From Candidatus Colwellia aromaticivorans (GTDB lineage Bacteria > Pseudomonadota > Gammaproteobacteria > Enterobacterales > Alteromonadaceae), in assembly GCF_003333305.1 (NCBI RefSeq), contig NZ_QOLD01000073.1, positions 1 to 64,000 on the forward strand: 64,000 bases of DNA, given 5' to 3'. The position numbers were made by a program, and so were the translations under genes. Shown here one piece after another: positions 38,049 through 49,155 of the stretch (its first letter is position 1; each line of letters begins with the position of its first letter). The notes under the pieces are model-generated. The model saw nothing but the letters and a program-made list of their open reading frames with translations, had not been told where the DNA came from and searched no databases.

Positions 38049-39896
38049 TTACTCGCCATCAAGGAAGCTTTTTAGCTGTTCTGAACGAGATGGATGTCGC
38101 AATTTACGCAGTGCTTTCGCTTCAATTTGACGAATACGTTCACGTGTTACGTCAAACTGCTTACCAACCTCTTCTAAGGTATGATCCGTGTTCATATCAA
38201 TACCAAAACGCATTCTTAATACTTTTGCTTCACGAGCAGTTAAACCAGCAAGTACTTCATGTGTTGCGCCTTTAAGGTTTTCAGCCGTTGCTGAATCAAC
38301 CGGCAATTCACCGCTGCCATCTTCAATAAAGTCACCTAAGTGTGAATCTTCATCATCACCTATGGGGGTTTCCATTGAAATAGGTTCTTTGGCTATTTTC
38401 AATACCTTACGAATTTTATCTTCTGGCATGATCATGCGTTCAGCTAATTCTTCAGGCGTTGGCTCACGTCCCATTTCTTGTAACATTTGACGAGAAACAC
38501 GATTCAATTTATTGATAGTTTCAATCATATGTACTGGGATTCGAATAGTACGCGCTTGGTCAGCAATTGAACGAGTAATTGCTTGGCGTATCCACCACGT
38601 TGCATAAGTTGAAAATTTGTAACCACGACGGTACTCAAACTTATCAACGGCTTTCATCAAACCGATATTACCTTCTTGAATTAAATCTAAGAATTGTAAT
38701 CCACGGTTGGTGTATTTTTTCGCAATAGAGATAACTAAACGTAAGTTAGCTTCAACCATTTCTTTTTTCGCACGGCGCGCTTTCGCTTCACCAATTGACA
38801 TACGACGGTTGATATCTTTTATGCCGTGTATATTTAAGAAAGTTTCTTCTTCAATTAGGTTTAATTTGTAGATACAACGCTCAACATCTAATTCGATATC
38901 AGCAAGTTTGGCGGAATAACTATGTCCTGCTGCTTTTTCTGCCTCATACCAGTCTTTAGAGGTTTCATTACCAGGAAAGATTTTAATGAAGGTAGTTTTA
39001 GGCATACCTGCACCGACTACACAGTGCTTCATGATCAAGCGTTCTTGTACGCGTAATCTGTCCATAACACTACGCATATTTTTAACTAACTTATCAAATA
39101 ATTTAGGAATTAAGCGAAATTCTTTGAATACTTCAGCAACGCCGTCAATCGCTTCTTGAGCATCACTATGACCGCGGCCTTTTTTCGCAATAATTAGATT
39201 CGCATTTTCATACGCTTCACGTAATGCGGTAAATTTTTCACGTGCTAATTCTGGATCTGGCCCAGTATCTTCTTCTTCCTCTTCTTCTTCGTCAGAATTA
39301 TCTTTATTTTTATCTTCATCTGCTAATTCATCCTTAGAAAGCTCAGAGCCTACGTGCGTAGCCGCTGCAGGGATATCTTCATCTTCAGCATCAGGATCTA
39401 AAAAGCCGACAATAATGTCAGTTAAACGTAATTCTTCCGCTTCAAAGTTATCCCACATATCAAGCAGGAAGTTTATCGCCGGTGGATATTCAGAAACACT
39501 ACGTTGTACTTCTTTAATCCCTTCTTCAATACGCTTGGCGATTACAATTTCGCCTTTACGAGTCAATAACTCAACGGTACCCATTTCACGCATATACATG
39601 CGAACGGGATCAGTTGTACGACCAATTTCACTTTCTACGGTCGCGAGGGCTTGCGCAGCAGCTTCAGCAGCGTCTTCATCGGTATTAGCTTCGCTCATCA
39701 TTAGCGTATCAGCATCAGGGGCGTTTTCAAAAACTTGAATACCCATGTCGTTGATCATACTAACAATGTCTTCGACTTGGTCTGAGTCGATAATATCTTG
39801 AGGAAGATGATCGTTAACTTGTGCAAACGTTAAATAACCTTGCTCTTTACCTTTGGTTATTAAATCTTTCAATCTAGATTGAGGGGCTGGTTCCAT
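38049..39896 (-). CDS. rpoD: RNA polymerase sigma-70 factor RpoD
   Basis: A 615-residue primary sigma factor. Region 1.1 is at the N-terminus, region 1.2 at [21 protein letters not shown], followed by the acidic non-conserved region ([13 protein letters not shown]). Region 2 has [20 protein letters not shown], and region 4 has [20 protein letters not shown]. Length equals the E. coli protein (613) within two residues. It is last gene of rpsU-yqeY-dnaG-rpoD, with a 199-base gap after dnaG that may hold its own promoter. Confidence 0.99.
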   Translation of the reverse strand: MEPAPQSRLKDLITKGKEQGYLTFAQVNDHLPQDIIDSDQVEDIVSMINDMGIQVFENAPDADTLMMSEANTDEDAAEAAAQALATVESEIGRTTDPVRMYMREMGTVELLTRKGEIVIAKRIEEGIKEVQRSVSEYPPAINFLLDMWDNFEAEELRLTDIIVGFLDPDAEDEDIPAAATHVGSELSKDELADEDKNKDNSDEEEEEEEDTGPDPELAREKFTALREAYENANLIIAKKGRGHSDAQEAIDGVAEVFKEFRLIPKLFDKLVKNMRSVMDRLRVQERLIMKHCVVGAGMPKTTFIKIFPGNETSKDWYEAEKAAGHSYSAKLADIELDVERCIYKLNLIEEETFLNIHGIKDINRRMSIGEAKARRAKKEMVEANLRLVISIAKKYTNRGLQFLDLIQEGNIGLMKAVDKFEYRRGYKFSTYATWWIRQAITRSIADQARTIRIPVHMIETINKLNRVSRQMLQEMGREPTPEELAERMIMPEDKIRKVLKIAKEPISMETPIGDDEDSHLGDFIEDGSGELPVDSATAENLKGATHEVLAGLTAREAKVLRMRFGIDMNTDHTLEEVGKQFDVTRERIRQIEAKALRKLRHPSRSEQLKSFLDGE

Positions 39897-40095
39897 TGAC
39901 GAGTGTCCACCTATGTTTGGTAATATGGTTTATTCAAACAATATTTTATAAAATTGAATAGCAAAAGCTGCACAAATAAAGCGGGAAATTATAGCGAGTT
40001 TTCTGTACTATTTCCAGTCTTCAGTTCAACTAAAAAGTGCCTACATTCTTTGTTTTAACTACTTTGTTTAAATCAAGTATAGTCGTTACGCTACA

Positions 40096-41853
40096 TTAAG
40101 CATTGAGTATTGCTTGTAGCTCTTGTTTTTCTTGCTGTGACATCTGCCCTGTTCGTGCTTTTTGCAACAAAAACTCGGCACGCTGTTCAACAAAATTATT
40201 CAGTAATTTTTCAATGCTATCAAGAAAAACATCCTGCGCGGCTTCCGCTTCAATATGATGTTGCCAACACATTAATTTTGCCAGTTGTTTACCTTGCTCT
40301 GTATCACGAAAATATTCAAGTAATTGCGCTGTTTTTATATTCGGGTTTTGCTGACATAACACTAACAATTGCGTTAGTAAATCAACACCGGGAATAGTTA
40401 ACGGTTGCAACGCTGAAATATCTCCTAATGATTTAACTATATGGGGATGCTCTAACAGTAATGCAATGGCTAACCTAACTGGTGTGACTTTAGTACTCAC
40501 TTTAGGCTTTTTAATCATGCCTGTATTGGTAACCGTTTTACGAAATTTTGTTAGAAATTGCTCACTGCCGGTACCAAAATTATTAGCTACATCGTTAATG
40601 ATGCCATCTTTTAATACACTATCGGGTAATTTTGCCAGTAAAGGTTTAAATGATTCGACAAAACCAGCTCGCCCTTCTGATGAGCTCATGTCTACTTTAT
40701 TCATTAACTGTTCAAACAAAAATTTAGATAAAGGCATTGCTTCATCAAGAATTTTTTCAAATGCCTGCTGACCTTGTTTACGAATTAACGAATCAGGATC
40801 TTCACCATCAGGCACAAAAACAAATCTCAAAGAAAAACCATCACGAATTAATGGTAAAGCATTTTCCATCGCACGCCATGCAGCATCGCGCCCTGCTCGG
40901 TCACCGTCATAGCAACAAATGACTTCTTTAACAGTGCGAAACATAGTTTGTAATTGTTCTGTTGTTGTGGCTGTGCCTAGCGATGCAACCGCATAATCAA
41001 CGCCATGTTGTGCTAACGCCACCACGTCCATATAACCTTCAACAACCACTAAACGTTTAAGGTTTTTATTCGCTTGCTTAGCTTCATATAAGCCATACAA
41101 TTCTTGACCTTTATGATAAACACGCGTTTCGGGGGAGTTTAAATACTTAGGTTTTTCATCACCTAATACGCGCCCGCCAAAACCGATTACTCGACCGCGT
41201 TTATCGCGAATAGGAAACATGATTCGACCACGAAATCGATCATAGGGCCGACTTTTATCCCCTTGAATTGCCATACCTAATTCAACAAGCTGCTGATTCG
41301 CTTGGCCGTTACGTGAGTAGGCTTTCATCATGCCATCCCAAGCATCACTGATATAACCAATACCAAAGCGTTTAACCACTTCACCACTTAAGCCTCGGCC
41401 TTTTAAATAGCTAACTGCTATTTCTTTATCGGCGGAAACTTTTAATTGCTGTTGATAAAAACGACTGATTTGATTCATCAATTCGTAATCATCTTGTTTT
41501 TGCTGATAAACTTGCTGTTGTCGGCGCTGCTCTGCAGGAGTAGCATTATTTTCTTCTCGAACAACTTCTATACCACAGTGATTAGCAAGCTCTTCTACTG
41601 CATCAACAAAATCAAGTCGGTCGAATTCCATTAAAAATGAAATGGCACTGCCATGTTCGCCACAACCAAAACAGTGATAAAACTGCTTGTCTTGACTTAC
41701 AGTGAAAGAAGGAGATTTTTCATTATGAAAAGGACAACAAGCTTGGTAGTTTTTACCGGCTTTTTTTAATGGGACACGGGAATCTACAATGTCAACAATG
41801 TCGGCACGCGCAAGTAGATCATCAATAAACTGTCGAGAAATGCGTCCGGCCAT
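40096..41853 (-). CDS. dnaG: DNA primase
   Basis: A 585-residue primase that makes RNA primers at the replication fork. The CHC2 zinc finger uses Cys40, His43, Cys61 and Cys64. The TOPRIM domain is marked by VVVEGYMDVVAL and CYDGDRAGRDAAWRA. The C-terminal 150 residues form the DnaB-interacting domain. Part of the macromolecular synthesis group. Length is normal. Confidence 0.99.
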   Translation of the reverse strand: MAGRISRQFIDDLLARADIVDIVDSRVPLKKAGKNYQACCPFHNEKSPSFTVSQDKQFYHCFGCGEHGSAISFLMEFDRLDFVDAVEELANHCGIEVVREENNATPAEQRRQQQVYQQKQDDYELMNQISRFYQQQLKVSADKEIAVSYLKGRGLSGEVVKRFGIGYISDAWDGMMKAYSRNGQANQQLVELGMAIQGDKSRPYDRFRGRIMFPIRDKRGRVIGFGGRVLGDEKPKYLNSPETRVYHKGQELYGLYEAKQANKNLKRLVVVEGYMDVVALAQHGVDYAVASLGTATTTEQLQTMFRTVKEVICCYDGDRAGRDAAWRAMENALPLIRDGFSLRFVFVPDGEDPDSLIRKQGQQAFEKILDEAMPLSKFLFEQLMNKVDMSSSEGRAGFVESFKPLLAKLPDSVLKDGIINDVANNFGTGSEQFLTKFRKTVTNTGMIKKPKVSTKVTPVRLAIALLLEHPHIVKSLGDISALQPLTIPGVDLLTQLLVLCQQNPNIKTAQLLEYFRDTEQGKQLAKLMCWQHHIEAEAAQDVFLDSIEKLLNNFVEQRAEFLLQKARTGQMSQQEKQELQAILNA

Positions 41854-41985
41854 ATTGCTTAAAAGCTCATCAATTAAAAGAAAGAATTAATAGTGACTAT
41901 TCACCTCGCTTTGAGGCAGCCGTCATTCAGTAGATATTTTGTATGGAACTTTGTAAATAAATACAATTGATAAAGTATTCTACAC

Positions 41986-42022
41986 AAAAAAGCCGTAATA
42001 ACCTAAGTCATTACGGCTTTAT
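41986..42022 (-). terminator. Hairpin between yqeY and dnaG
   Basis: Perfect arms AAGCCGTAAT (41990-41999) and ATTACGGCTT (42010-42019), followed on the minus strand by a T run. It would terminate or attenuate transcription before dnaG, comparable to the partial terminator between rpsU and dnaG in E. coli. Confidence 0.8.
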
Positions 42023-42040
42023 TAAAGCTTTCAACCTATA

Positions 42041-42484
42041 TTAAGTTAGCGCGGCTCTTACTTGGCTGCTTACAGCACCCATGTCAGCTTTGCCTTGTAA
42101 CAAAGGTTTTAACACTGCCATTAACTTGCCCATGTCAGCCATTGAAGCCGCACCAGTTTCGTTAATCGCCTTATTAATTAAATCTTTAATTTCTGCGTCA
42201 GTTAAAGGTTGCGGAAGAAAGAACTGTATAGCAATTACTTCTTCGGCTTCTTTAGCCGCTAATTCATCACGACCACCATCAGTAAACATTTTGATAGATT
42301 CTTTACGCTGCTTAACCATTTTAGTTAAGATTGCAGTAATATTATCATCTGTTGCTTCGGTGTTATGATCAATTTCAGCTAACTTGATCGCAGACAATGC
42401 CATACGTATGACACCAAGACGACATTTGTCTTTGGCGCGCATAGCATTTTTCATTTCATCTTTGAGTTGAATTAGCAGTGACAT
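42041..42484 (-). CDS. GatB/YqeY domain protein
   Basis: A 147-residue protein of the YqeY family, related to the tail of amidotransferase subunit GatB. Typical phrases are LKDEMKNAMRAKDKCRLGVIRM and GKLMAVLKPLLQGKADMGAVS. A link to tRNA-dependent amidation has been suggested from homology but no activity is established. It lies between rpsU and dnaG as in vibrios and pseudomonads. Confidence 0.93.
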   Translation of the reverse strand: MSLLIQLKDEMKNAMRAKDKCRLGVIRMALSAIKLAEIDHNTEATDDNITAILTKMVKQRKESIKMFTDGGRDELAAKEAEEVIAIQFFLPQPLTDAEIKDLINKAINETGAASMADMGKLMAVLKPLLQGKADMGAVSSQVRAALT

Positions 42485-42530
42485 CTAATACACTCTAGAG
42501 GTTACTAAGGTCATTATTAAAAATAATAAC

Positions 42531-42746
42531 TTAGTACATGCGAACGTGACGAGCGTTCTCACGAGAAACTTTTTTCGCAGCACGTTTAACAGCAGCTGCT
42601 TTCTTACGTTTACGTTCCCAAGTTGGCTTTTCATAACATTCGCGACGACGAACTTCTGAAAGAATACCTGCTTTCTCACATGAACGTTTAAAACGACGTA
42701 ATGCTACGTCAAATGGTTCGTTTTCTCTTACTTTAATTACTGGCAT
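42531..42746 (-). CDS. rpsU: 30S ribosomal protein S21
   Basis: A 71-residue S21 ([21 protein letters not shown]), basic throughout, needed for initiation complex formation. Length is identical to E. coli. First gene of the rpsU-yqeY-dnaG-rpoD group, divergent from tsaD. An imperfect hairpin (42503-42536) overlaps its stop codon and may attenuate read-through. Confidence 0.99.
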   Translation of the reverse strand: MPVIKVRENEPFDVALRRFKRSCEKAGILSEVRRRECYEKPTWERKRKKAAAVKRAAKKVSRENARHVRMY

Positions 42747-42982
42747 GTACTTATTTACCTTAGTATTGAATCTATATAAATCGGCGTCGGACTTCGAAGT
42801 GAGAGTTTATTTTAAACTAACAAAAATCTTGTCTACACCCGCTCTATTAAAAATGGGTGACGTATTCTACTGTTAAGTACTTAGCGATGTAAAGACTAAT
42901 TCTTTCATACTAACAAATAAACTAGCGAAATAAATAAATGCTAGGTAAAATCGCCCTACTTCAGTTAACAGAAACCAACTTT

Positions 42983-44014
42983 ATGCGAATTTTAGGCATT
43001 GAAACCTCTTGTGATGAAACCGGCATTGCCATTTATGATGATGATAAAGGCATTATGGCACATAGACTTTATAGCCAAATTGCTGTGCATGCTGATTATG
43101 GTGGTGTTGTTCCTGAGTTAGCTTCACGTGATCATGTCCGTAAAACTATTCCATTAATTCAGGCGGTATTAAAAGATGCCAATTTAACACCCCAAGATTT
43201 AGATGGCGTTGCCTATACTGCTGGCCCAGGGCTTGTGGGAGCATTGCTTGTAGGTTGCTCTATTGGTAGAAGTTTAGCCTATGGTTGGGACTTACCTGCT
43301 GTACCTGTACACCATATGGAAGGTCACTTACTCGCCCCTATGCTAGAAGATGATGCGCCAGAGTTCCCATTTATTGCTTTGCTAGTTTCAGGTGGCCACA
43401 CCATGTTAGTGCGCGTTGAAGGTATTGGTCAGTATAAATTACTGGGTGAATCTGTCGACGATGCTGCTGGTGAAGCTTTTGACAAAACGGCTAAATTGTT
43501 AGGGTTAGATTACCCTGGCGGCCCTGCACTCGCTAAAATGGCTGAATCTGGTGTAGCAGGGCGATTCAAATTACCGCGCCCAATGACAGACAGGCCTGGA
43601 TTAGATTTTAGCTTTAGCGGTTTAAAAACAGCGGCCAGTACGCTAGTTAGAAAAGAATGCCTAGAATTGACTGCAACAGAACTGAAACAAACTCACGCAG
43701 ATATCGCACATGCTTTTCAGCAAGCCGTAATTGATACCTTAGCAATTAAATGCAAGCGGGCACTAAAACAAGAGAATTTAAACCGTTTAGTCATCGCTGG
43801 GGGCGTAAGTGCCAATACAGCCCTGCGAGAAAAACTAGCCGTTACCACTAAAAAACTTGGTGGCAGTGTTTTTTATCCTCGACCAGAGTTTTGTACCGAC
43901 AATGGGGCAATGATCGCCTATGCTGGATTACAACGATTAAAAGCAGGTACTAACGCAGATTTAACCTTTAAAGCCAATCCGCGTTGGTCGTTAGAGTCTT
44001 TGCCTGCGATATAG
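42983..44014 (+). CDS. tsaD: tRNA N6-adenosine threonylcarbamoyltransferase TsaD
   Basis: A 343-residue ASKHA-fold enzyme that, with TsaB and TsaE, transfers threonylcarbamoyl to A37 of ANN-decoding tRNAs. The motifs [19 protein letters not shown], the metal histidines [10 protein letters not shown] and the nucleotide site [11 protein letters not shown] are intact. The open frame extends 15 codons upstream, but the ATG at 42983 matches the E. coli start. The stop TAG overlaps a perfect inverted repeat. Confidence 0.97.
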   Translation: MRILGIETSCDETGIAIYDDDKGIMAHRLYSQIAVHADYGGVVPELASRDHVRKTIPLIQAVLKDANLTPQDLDGVAYTAGPGLVGALLVGCSIGRSLAYGWDLPAVPVHHMEGHLLAPMLEDDAPEFPFIALLVSGGHTMLVRVEGIGQYKLLGESVDDAAGEAFDKTAKLLGLDYPGGPALAKMAESGVAGRFKLPRPMTDRPGLDFSFSGLKTAASTLVRKECLELTATELKQTHADIAHAFQQAVIDTLAIKCKRALKQENLNRLVIAGGVSANTALREKLAVTTKKLGGSVFYPRPEFCTDNGAMIAYAGLQRLKAGTNADLTFKANPRWSLESLPAI

Positions 44015-44145
44015 CCCTTCCTTCGACAAGCTCAGGACAAACGGGTATTCATCGCTGTTAATTCTGAGCGCGTAGCAGTCGAAGGAAGGGCAAGCGGTAA
44101 TACTCCGTTCATACTGAGCGCGAGGAACGAGCAGTCGAAGTACCC
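44014..44145. repeat. REP-like cluster between tsaD and the RND gene
   Basis: Perfect 14-base arms GCCCTTCCTTCGAC (44014-44027) and GTCGAAGGAAGGGC (44078-44091), then a further unit ATACTGAGCGCGAGGAACGA and GCAGTCGAAG. It starts on the last base of tsaD and supplies the final codons of the convergent RND pump gene. It probably forms a bidirectional stem-loop. Confidence 0.75.
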
Positions 44146-47100
44146 ATTTGTAATAAGCTTGGTAGAAAAATTAGTGTAAATACTGTGCTGACACTCATCC
44201 CCCCAACGATCACTGCAGCAATACCACGATAAAGTTCAGCACCTGCACCCGGAACCAATAAAAGCGGTAACATGCCGCATATACTGGTTAAAGTACTCAT
44301 TAAAATAGGCCTTAACCTTAGTCGAACCGCTTGTTCTACTGCATCATGTCGAGATAGACCTTCACCCTCACCCAATCGTGTTTGGTACACCAATAAAATA
44401 GCATTATTAACCACTAAGCCAAGTAAAATGATAAAGCCAATCATGGTTAATAAGTCTAACGGTTGAAAAATAACTAAATTGGTTAATTGTAAAAAGCCTA
44501 TACCACCAATCGTTGCTAAGGGTATAGTCAGTATAACTAGCACACTATCTTTAAATGAGTGAAATAACGCTGCCATCAATAAATATAGTATGATCAATGC
44601 TAAAGCAAAACTTTGCCCCATACTGGTTAACGCTTCAGTTAACGCTTCAGCGGTACCACGATAATTAACACTCGCGACATTGCCGCTGTCATTGGCACTA
44701 TCATTTTCCAATACCGCTAAAATTGCTGGCTCAGCTTTTAGTTTTATTGTGGCTATCGCCTCTTCTAAACTCAAATTATCAGGGGGTGTTACTTGCAATG
44801 TAATAGTACGCTGACGATTAACTCGTCTAATAGAACTTGGCCCGGCCGTTCTAACAATATTAACTAACTCTCCAACCGGTTGAACATCAGCATTAGGGGT
44901 GTATAAAGGAATGGCGGCTAGCTCTTCAGGTGATTGCCAGTCCGTTGATCTTAAAAATACATCAAGGCGTTTTTGACCATTAAAAAAGTCACCTACATAG
45001 AGGCCAGTTCCCAAAGAGCGAGTAATGGCACCCACTTGTGAACGGTTCCAACCCGCTTCGGCCATGCGCCTTTCATTAGGGATCATACGCAATTCAGGCT
45101 CGGCTAAGGTTAACCCCGGCGTAGGTTGAATTTGCGCCCCTGGCAATGCTTGGTTTATTGCACCGTAACCCGCTTGTGCTGCTTGTAATAATGTATCAAC
45201 ATCATTACCTTGAATATCAACATCAATACGGCGCCCACCGCCTAAACTTCTAAATATTTGCGATTGTGAAGCATAGGCTATTGTATCGGGAAAACCTTGA
45301 AAAAACTCACCATTAATAATTTGGATAATCTCAGCAATATCATCAACATTCTCTGCACGCCCCCCCATAAAACCAAAACTACCAAAAAAACCCATCCAAG
45401 TATGCGCAAGTTTGGGTTCTTTTTCGCCTGTTAAATACGGTTTCATACGACGATTAATTTCATCACTCATTTCAAAACGAGCAGCAGGATAACTTAATCC
45501 TGGTGGCGGCAGAATAAACGCTTGAAATCGATTCTGATTGCCTTTGGGTAAATAATCAATTTTAGGAAATAACAACCAACTACCCACAAATGAAAGAAAC
45601 ATTAAACCAAACACCCAAGCGAAGCGTTTTGTTGGTGTGCCGGTAATATGCATAACACCCTTAGTAATATTACGCCACCAATGCGCATGAGGATCATCGG
45701 CACTGACTTCTGTCAGTAGTTTACGTGCTGCAGTGGGTAAAACTGTTACCGCAATAATTAATGAAGCGACAACAGCAACAGCAATGGTAATAGCCAAATC
45801 AGCAAACAATTGCCCTGACACGGCATCTAAAAAGGCAATTGGCAGAAAAATAGCAACGGTGGTAATGGTTGATGCGATTAATGCTCCCCATACTTGACTA
45901 GCTCCCTTTAATGCAGCTTTTTCAGGATCGTCTCCTTTTTCACGCAAACGAACAATATTTTCTAATACCACAATAGCCGCATCAAGCACCATGCCAACCG
46001 CAAAAGCTAAACCTGCCATAGAAATAATATTTAACGTTCTGCCTGTAATATGCATAACAATAAGGGTAGTGACTAATGAAATAGGTATAGCTAACGCAAC
46101 AATTAATGTTGCTCGAAATTTACGTAAAAACCACCATAAAACTATTATAGCCAAGGCAACACCCATCAATAAATTATTGCGTACTAAATTCATTGACCGA
46201 TTGATATAAATGGTTTCATCTGACATTTGTATCATTTTCAGACCCACTCGTTTTAGTGGTCCAGCATTTAACTCCCTCATAGCAGCCTTGAGTTCGTCCA
46301 TCACGGCAATAACATTAACCCCTTGTTCAGCCTGAGCATTCATCGCAATAGCGGGATCTCCATCTAAGGTTAAAATACCCGTTCTATCTCTTAAGCTAAG
46401 TGCTACTTTAGCGACATCACGGAGTAATATGGGTTGGCCATCACGCCAATCTAGTACCATTTCTGCTAATTGCTCTGTGCCATATTTACCCGAAAATCGT
46501 AAGGTATATTTTCTCCGACCTACTTCATTAAAACCGCCGGAAGTGTCACTATTATTTGCTAACGTTGATGCTAGCGCTGGAATATTTAAACCCAGAGCAG
46601 CAGCTTTATAGGGATCAAACGTTATGCGTAGTTCAGACGATAAACCACCAAAGGCATTCGTTTTTGAGATACCTGCAACCCGTTCTAGTTTTGTTTGAAT
46701 AACCTCTTCAACATAATCTTGATAGCTGACAATATCTCGCTCATTACCCGGTAATGGCTTCAGCGCAAACCAAGCAATAGCTGTAAAAGTACTATTTCCA
46801 CCCACTGTAATTACCGGCTCTGTGGCATCAGCAGGGTAATTAGGTACTTGATTTAACGCGCTCATTACATCAATTAGCGCACGTTCTAAGTTAATACCTG
46901 TTCGATAACGCAAGGTAATATTACCTTTCCCTTGTTTAGACGAGGAAATCAATGACTCAAGTCCTTGCAAACCTTTAAGTACATCTTCTTGACGTTCTAT
47001 TATCTCAGCTTCTATTTCTTCTGGTGCCGCCGAACGCCAACCAGTAGAAATAATTATTTCTGGCTTACTAATATCTGGCGTTAATTGGATAGGTAGTTGA

Positions 47101-47189
47101 AATACACTGATAACACCAAACAGCGCAATCAATAAAATAGCAACGATAACCGCGGTAGGATTTTTAAGTGCGGATGCCGTTAAATTCAT
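44109..47189 (-). CDS. RND efflux transporter permease subunit
   Basis: A 1026-residue inner-membrane proton-driven exporter of the AcrB/MexF superfamily. N-terminal TM1 is followed by a periplasmic pore domain (PNYPADATEPVITVGG), then TM2-TM6 with GMVLDAAIVVLENI, a second periplasmic domain and TM8-TM12. The Asp pair normally in TM4 (GxxVDDAIVV) appears here as VLDAAIVV, with a single Asp, so it belongs to the less-studied HAE1-like branch. The last residues (MGTSTARSSRSV) are encoded by a REP-like element, so the native tail was probably replaced. It overlaps the adaptor gene by one base. Confidence 0.94.
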   Translation of the reverse strand: MNLTASALKNPTAVIVAILLIALFGVISVFQLPIQLTPDISKPEIIISTGWRSAAPEEIEAEIIERQEDVLKGLQGLESLISSSKQGKGNITLRYRTGINLERALIDVMSALNQVPNYPADATEPVITVGGNSTFTAIAWFALKPLPGNERDIVSYQDYVEEVIQTKLERVAGISKTNAFGGLSSELRITFDPYKAAALGLNIPALASTLANNSDTSGGFNEVGRRKYTLRFSGKYGTEQLAEMVLDWRDGQPILLRDVAKVALSLRDRTGILTLDGDPAIAMNAQAEQGVNVIAVMDELKAAMRELNAGPLKRVGLKMIQMSDETIYINRSMNLVRNNLLMGVALAIIVLWWFLRKFRATLIVALAIPISLVTTLIVMHITGRTLNIISMAGLAFAVGMVLDAAIVVLENIVRLREKGDDPEKAALKGASQVWGALIASTITTVAIFLPIAFLDAVSGQLFADLAITIAVAVVASLIIAVTVLPTAARKLLTEVSADDPHAHWWRNITKGVMHITGTPTKRFAWVFGLMFLSFVGSWLLFPKIDYLPKGNQNRFQAFILPPPGLSYPAARFEMSDEINRRMKPYLTGEKEPKLAHTWMGFFGSFGFMGGRAENVDDIAEIIQIINGEFFQGFPDTIAYASQSQIFRSLGGGRRIDVDIQGNDVDTLLQAAQAGYGAINQALPGAQIQPTPGLTLAEPELRMIPNERRMAEAGWNRSQVGAITRSLGTGLYVGDFFNGQKRLDVFLRSTDWQSPEELAAIPLYTPNADVQPVGELVNIVRTAGPSSIRRVNRQRTITLQVTPPDNLSLEEAIATIKLKAEPAILAVLENDSANDSGNVASVNYRGTAEALTEALTSMGQSFALALIILYLLMAALFHSFKDSVLVILTIPLATIGGIGFLQLTNLVIFQPLDLLTMIGFIILLGLVVNNAILLVYQTRLGEGEGLSRHDAVEQAVRLRLRPILMSTLTSICGMLPLLLVPGAGAELYRGIAAVIVGGMSVSTVFTLIFLPSLLQMGTSTARSSRSV

Positions 47190-48328
47190 TACTGATTTCC
47201 TTTCTTATCAGGCGTTTTACTTTTCGTACGGCTATCATGAGAAATTAGTTCATGATTATTCTTTCTTATCACTACGCTTTGACCATCCTGCAAACGCTCT
47301 GCGCCACGGATAATAATTAAATCGCCCGCTTGTATGCTTTTACTAGAATCGGTACTGGTAACAGCCACCAGCCCCCCCATACCCGCACCAATAGTCACGG
47401 CAATTCTTTCAGCTATTACGCCTTGATCGTTTTCATTAACACGAAATACACTGGCACCATCACGACGTAACACTAAAGCATCACGAGACACGGCTAATAG
47501 CATTTCACTTGGGCCATTAGCCACTTGTGCTTTAAAGTTCAAACCGATTGGCCAATCAAATGTTGACATATCCAACCGTACTTCCATCAAGTGAGAGCGT
47601 GCATTAGCCACGGGCACTATCGCTTTAATCATTGCATAGCCTGAGCCCAGTGGTGATTCAACTGATAACTGTTTAGCTTCTTTTAAAAATTGAAAAGCGA
47701 CAATAGGCGCAAAAACACTGGCTTCACTATTCGCTATTTCGACCAAACGAATAATAGCACTACCATTTTCAACATATTCACCAAGGTTAGCGATGCGCTG
47801 GGTAACAATACCTGAAAAAGGTGCTTTTAATTGCGTGTAAGCAAGGTTCTGCTTAGTTTTGTCTAATCGTGCTTGTGCAACAACTACATCACCTTGGGCA
47901 ATATCACGCTCAGACCGCGTTTTATCAAATTCGGTTTCGGGTGATAATTTTTGTTTAAATAATTGTTTTTTTCTAACAACTTCCGCCTCTAGAAAACGTA
48001 AACGAGCTTTACTATTAAGCACATTAGCTTTCTCTTCTCTTAATTGAATTTTTAACTGCTTATCATCAATTCGTGCAATCACATCACCTTGGGCAACACG
48101 AGCACCAATCGCAGATAAACTAGTCAATCGACCTGAAACTTCGGCGGCAATTTTAGAGTCATTTTGACTAACCACTGTACCTAATACTGAAACTACAGGT
48201 GATAACTCAGTCATTTTTGCACTATCAACATTGACATTAGCAGGAGGGGAATTTTGTGCAAGTACCGATTTCTGGGCTAAAACCAAAACTAAGAAATGTA
48301 AACATAATGATTTGAGTGATTGTTTCAT
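47189..48328 (-). CDS. RND efflux periplasmic adaptor subunit
   Basis: A 379-residue membrane-fusion protein with a signal sequence (ending VLAQ, about residue 25). The lipoyl/barrel-sandwich halves flank a coiled-coil hairpin (about 85-150: EEKANVLNSKARLRFLEAEV). KAPFSGIVTQRIANLGEYV is the second lipoyl half, typical of MFPs. It links the pump to an outer-membrane channel; no TolC-type gene is adjacent. Translation is coupled to the pump gene (one-base overlap). Confidence 0.94.
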   Translation of the reverse strand: MKQSLKSLCLHFLVLVLAQKSVLAQNSPPANVNVDSAKMTELSPVVSVLGTVVSQNDSKIAAEVSGRLTSLSAIGARVAQGDVIARIDDKQLKIQLREEKANVLNSKARLRFLEAEVVRKKQLFKQKLSPETEFDKTRSERDIAQGDVVVAQARLDKTKQNLAYTQLKAPFSGIVTQRIANLGEYVENGSAIIRLVEIANSEASVFAPIVAFQFLKEAKQLSVESPLGSGYAMIKAIVPVANARSHLMEVRLDMSTFDWPIGLNFKAQVANGPSEMLLAVSRDALVLRRDGASVFRVNENDQGVIAERIAVTIGAGMGGLVAVTSTDSSKSIQAGDLIIIRGAERLQDGQSVVIRKNNHELISHDSRTKSKTPDKKGNQ

Positions 48329-48357
48329 GAAGTTCCTAAAAAGCTGATAGCCGTTTA

Positions 48358-48969
48358 TTAGTAGTTGATTTTAGTCGTTATTTTATTTTCTGTACCGTTA
48401 AGCAAACGAATAATATTATCTTTATGGCGAAAAATAATTAATGCACTCAACATCAACGTGGGATACACATAAAGTGGCTTTAAAAAAAACACATAAAGTG
48501 GTGCAAGAGATACCGTAACGATTGCCGATAAACTTGAATATTTAGTCAGTTTTGCTACCGTAACCCAAGTAAGAATAAGTAAAGCACCTAAGCTAAAGCC
48601 TATGGGTAGCAATGTCCCTAGCGCAGTAGCTACAGCCTTGCCACCTTGAAAGTTAAAAAATAATGGATACATATGCCCTAGACAAGCAGCTACACCAATA
48701 ATGCCTAAGTATAATGGTTCTCTTTCTAAAAAGTGAGCGTATAAAAAGTAAGCTCCCCAGACAGGAATTGTTCCTTTTAGAATATCCAAAAATAACACGG
48801 TAGCGGCAGTTAATTTATTACTAATCCTTAAAACATTAGTCGCCCCAGGATTATGCGAGCCTGTGGTACGAGGATCGGGTAAACCAAGCATTTTACAAAT
48901 TAAAATAGCACTAGAAATTGAACCAATTAGATAAGCAGCAATAATCATGGCAAGTGTTAATAGCAACAT
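48358..48969 (-). CDS. plsY: Glycerol-3-phosphate acyltransferase PlsY
   Basis: A 203-residue polytopic membrane enzyme that acylates glycerol-3-phosphate using acyl-phosphate, the first step of phospholipid synthesis. Family motifs: [12 protein letters not shown], the loop [21 protein letters not shown], and five hydrophobic spans. It is divergent from folB, as in E. coli. Confidence 0.96.
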   Translation of the reverse strand: MLLLTLAMIIAAYLIGSISSAILICKMLGLPDPRTTGSHNPGATNVLRISNKLTAATVLFLDILKGTIPVWGAYFLYAHFLEREPLYLGIIGVAACLGHMYPLFFNFQGGKAVATALGTLLPIGFSLGALLILTWVTVAKLTKYSSLSAIVTVSLAPLYVFFLKPLYVYPTLMLSALIIFRHKDNIIRLLNGTENKITTKINY

Positions 48970-49074
48970 GGCAATCTGAATTTTTCAAAAAATTAACATT
49001 ATTCGTCATTCTATCTTGTTATCTGCTAGTTTTTCTACACCTGCGCAGGTAAACTCAGCTTTTATTTTGTAACA

Positions 49075-49122
49075 ATACCAATTGAGGTAATGAATTGACT
49101 AATTCATTACCTCAATTGGTAT
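49075..49122. repeat. 48-bp perfect palindrome with M1-type ends
   Basis: 22-base arms, perfectly complementary, around GACT. The outer ATACCAAT...ATTGGTAT equals the M1 terminal repeat, so this may be a minimal or solo derivative. It lies 33 bases upstream of folB, in the folB/plsY promoter region, and can extrude as a hairpin. Confidence 0.8.
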
Positions 49123-49155
49123 AATTCCTTCAAAAAATAATTTAACGGAAAATTC

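Noticed and set aside
41893-41935. Third M3 element
   Set aside because: Only the first dozen bases fit; the other end is absent.
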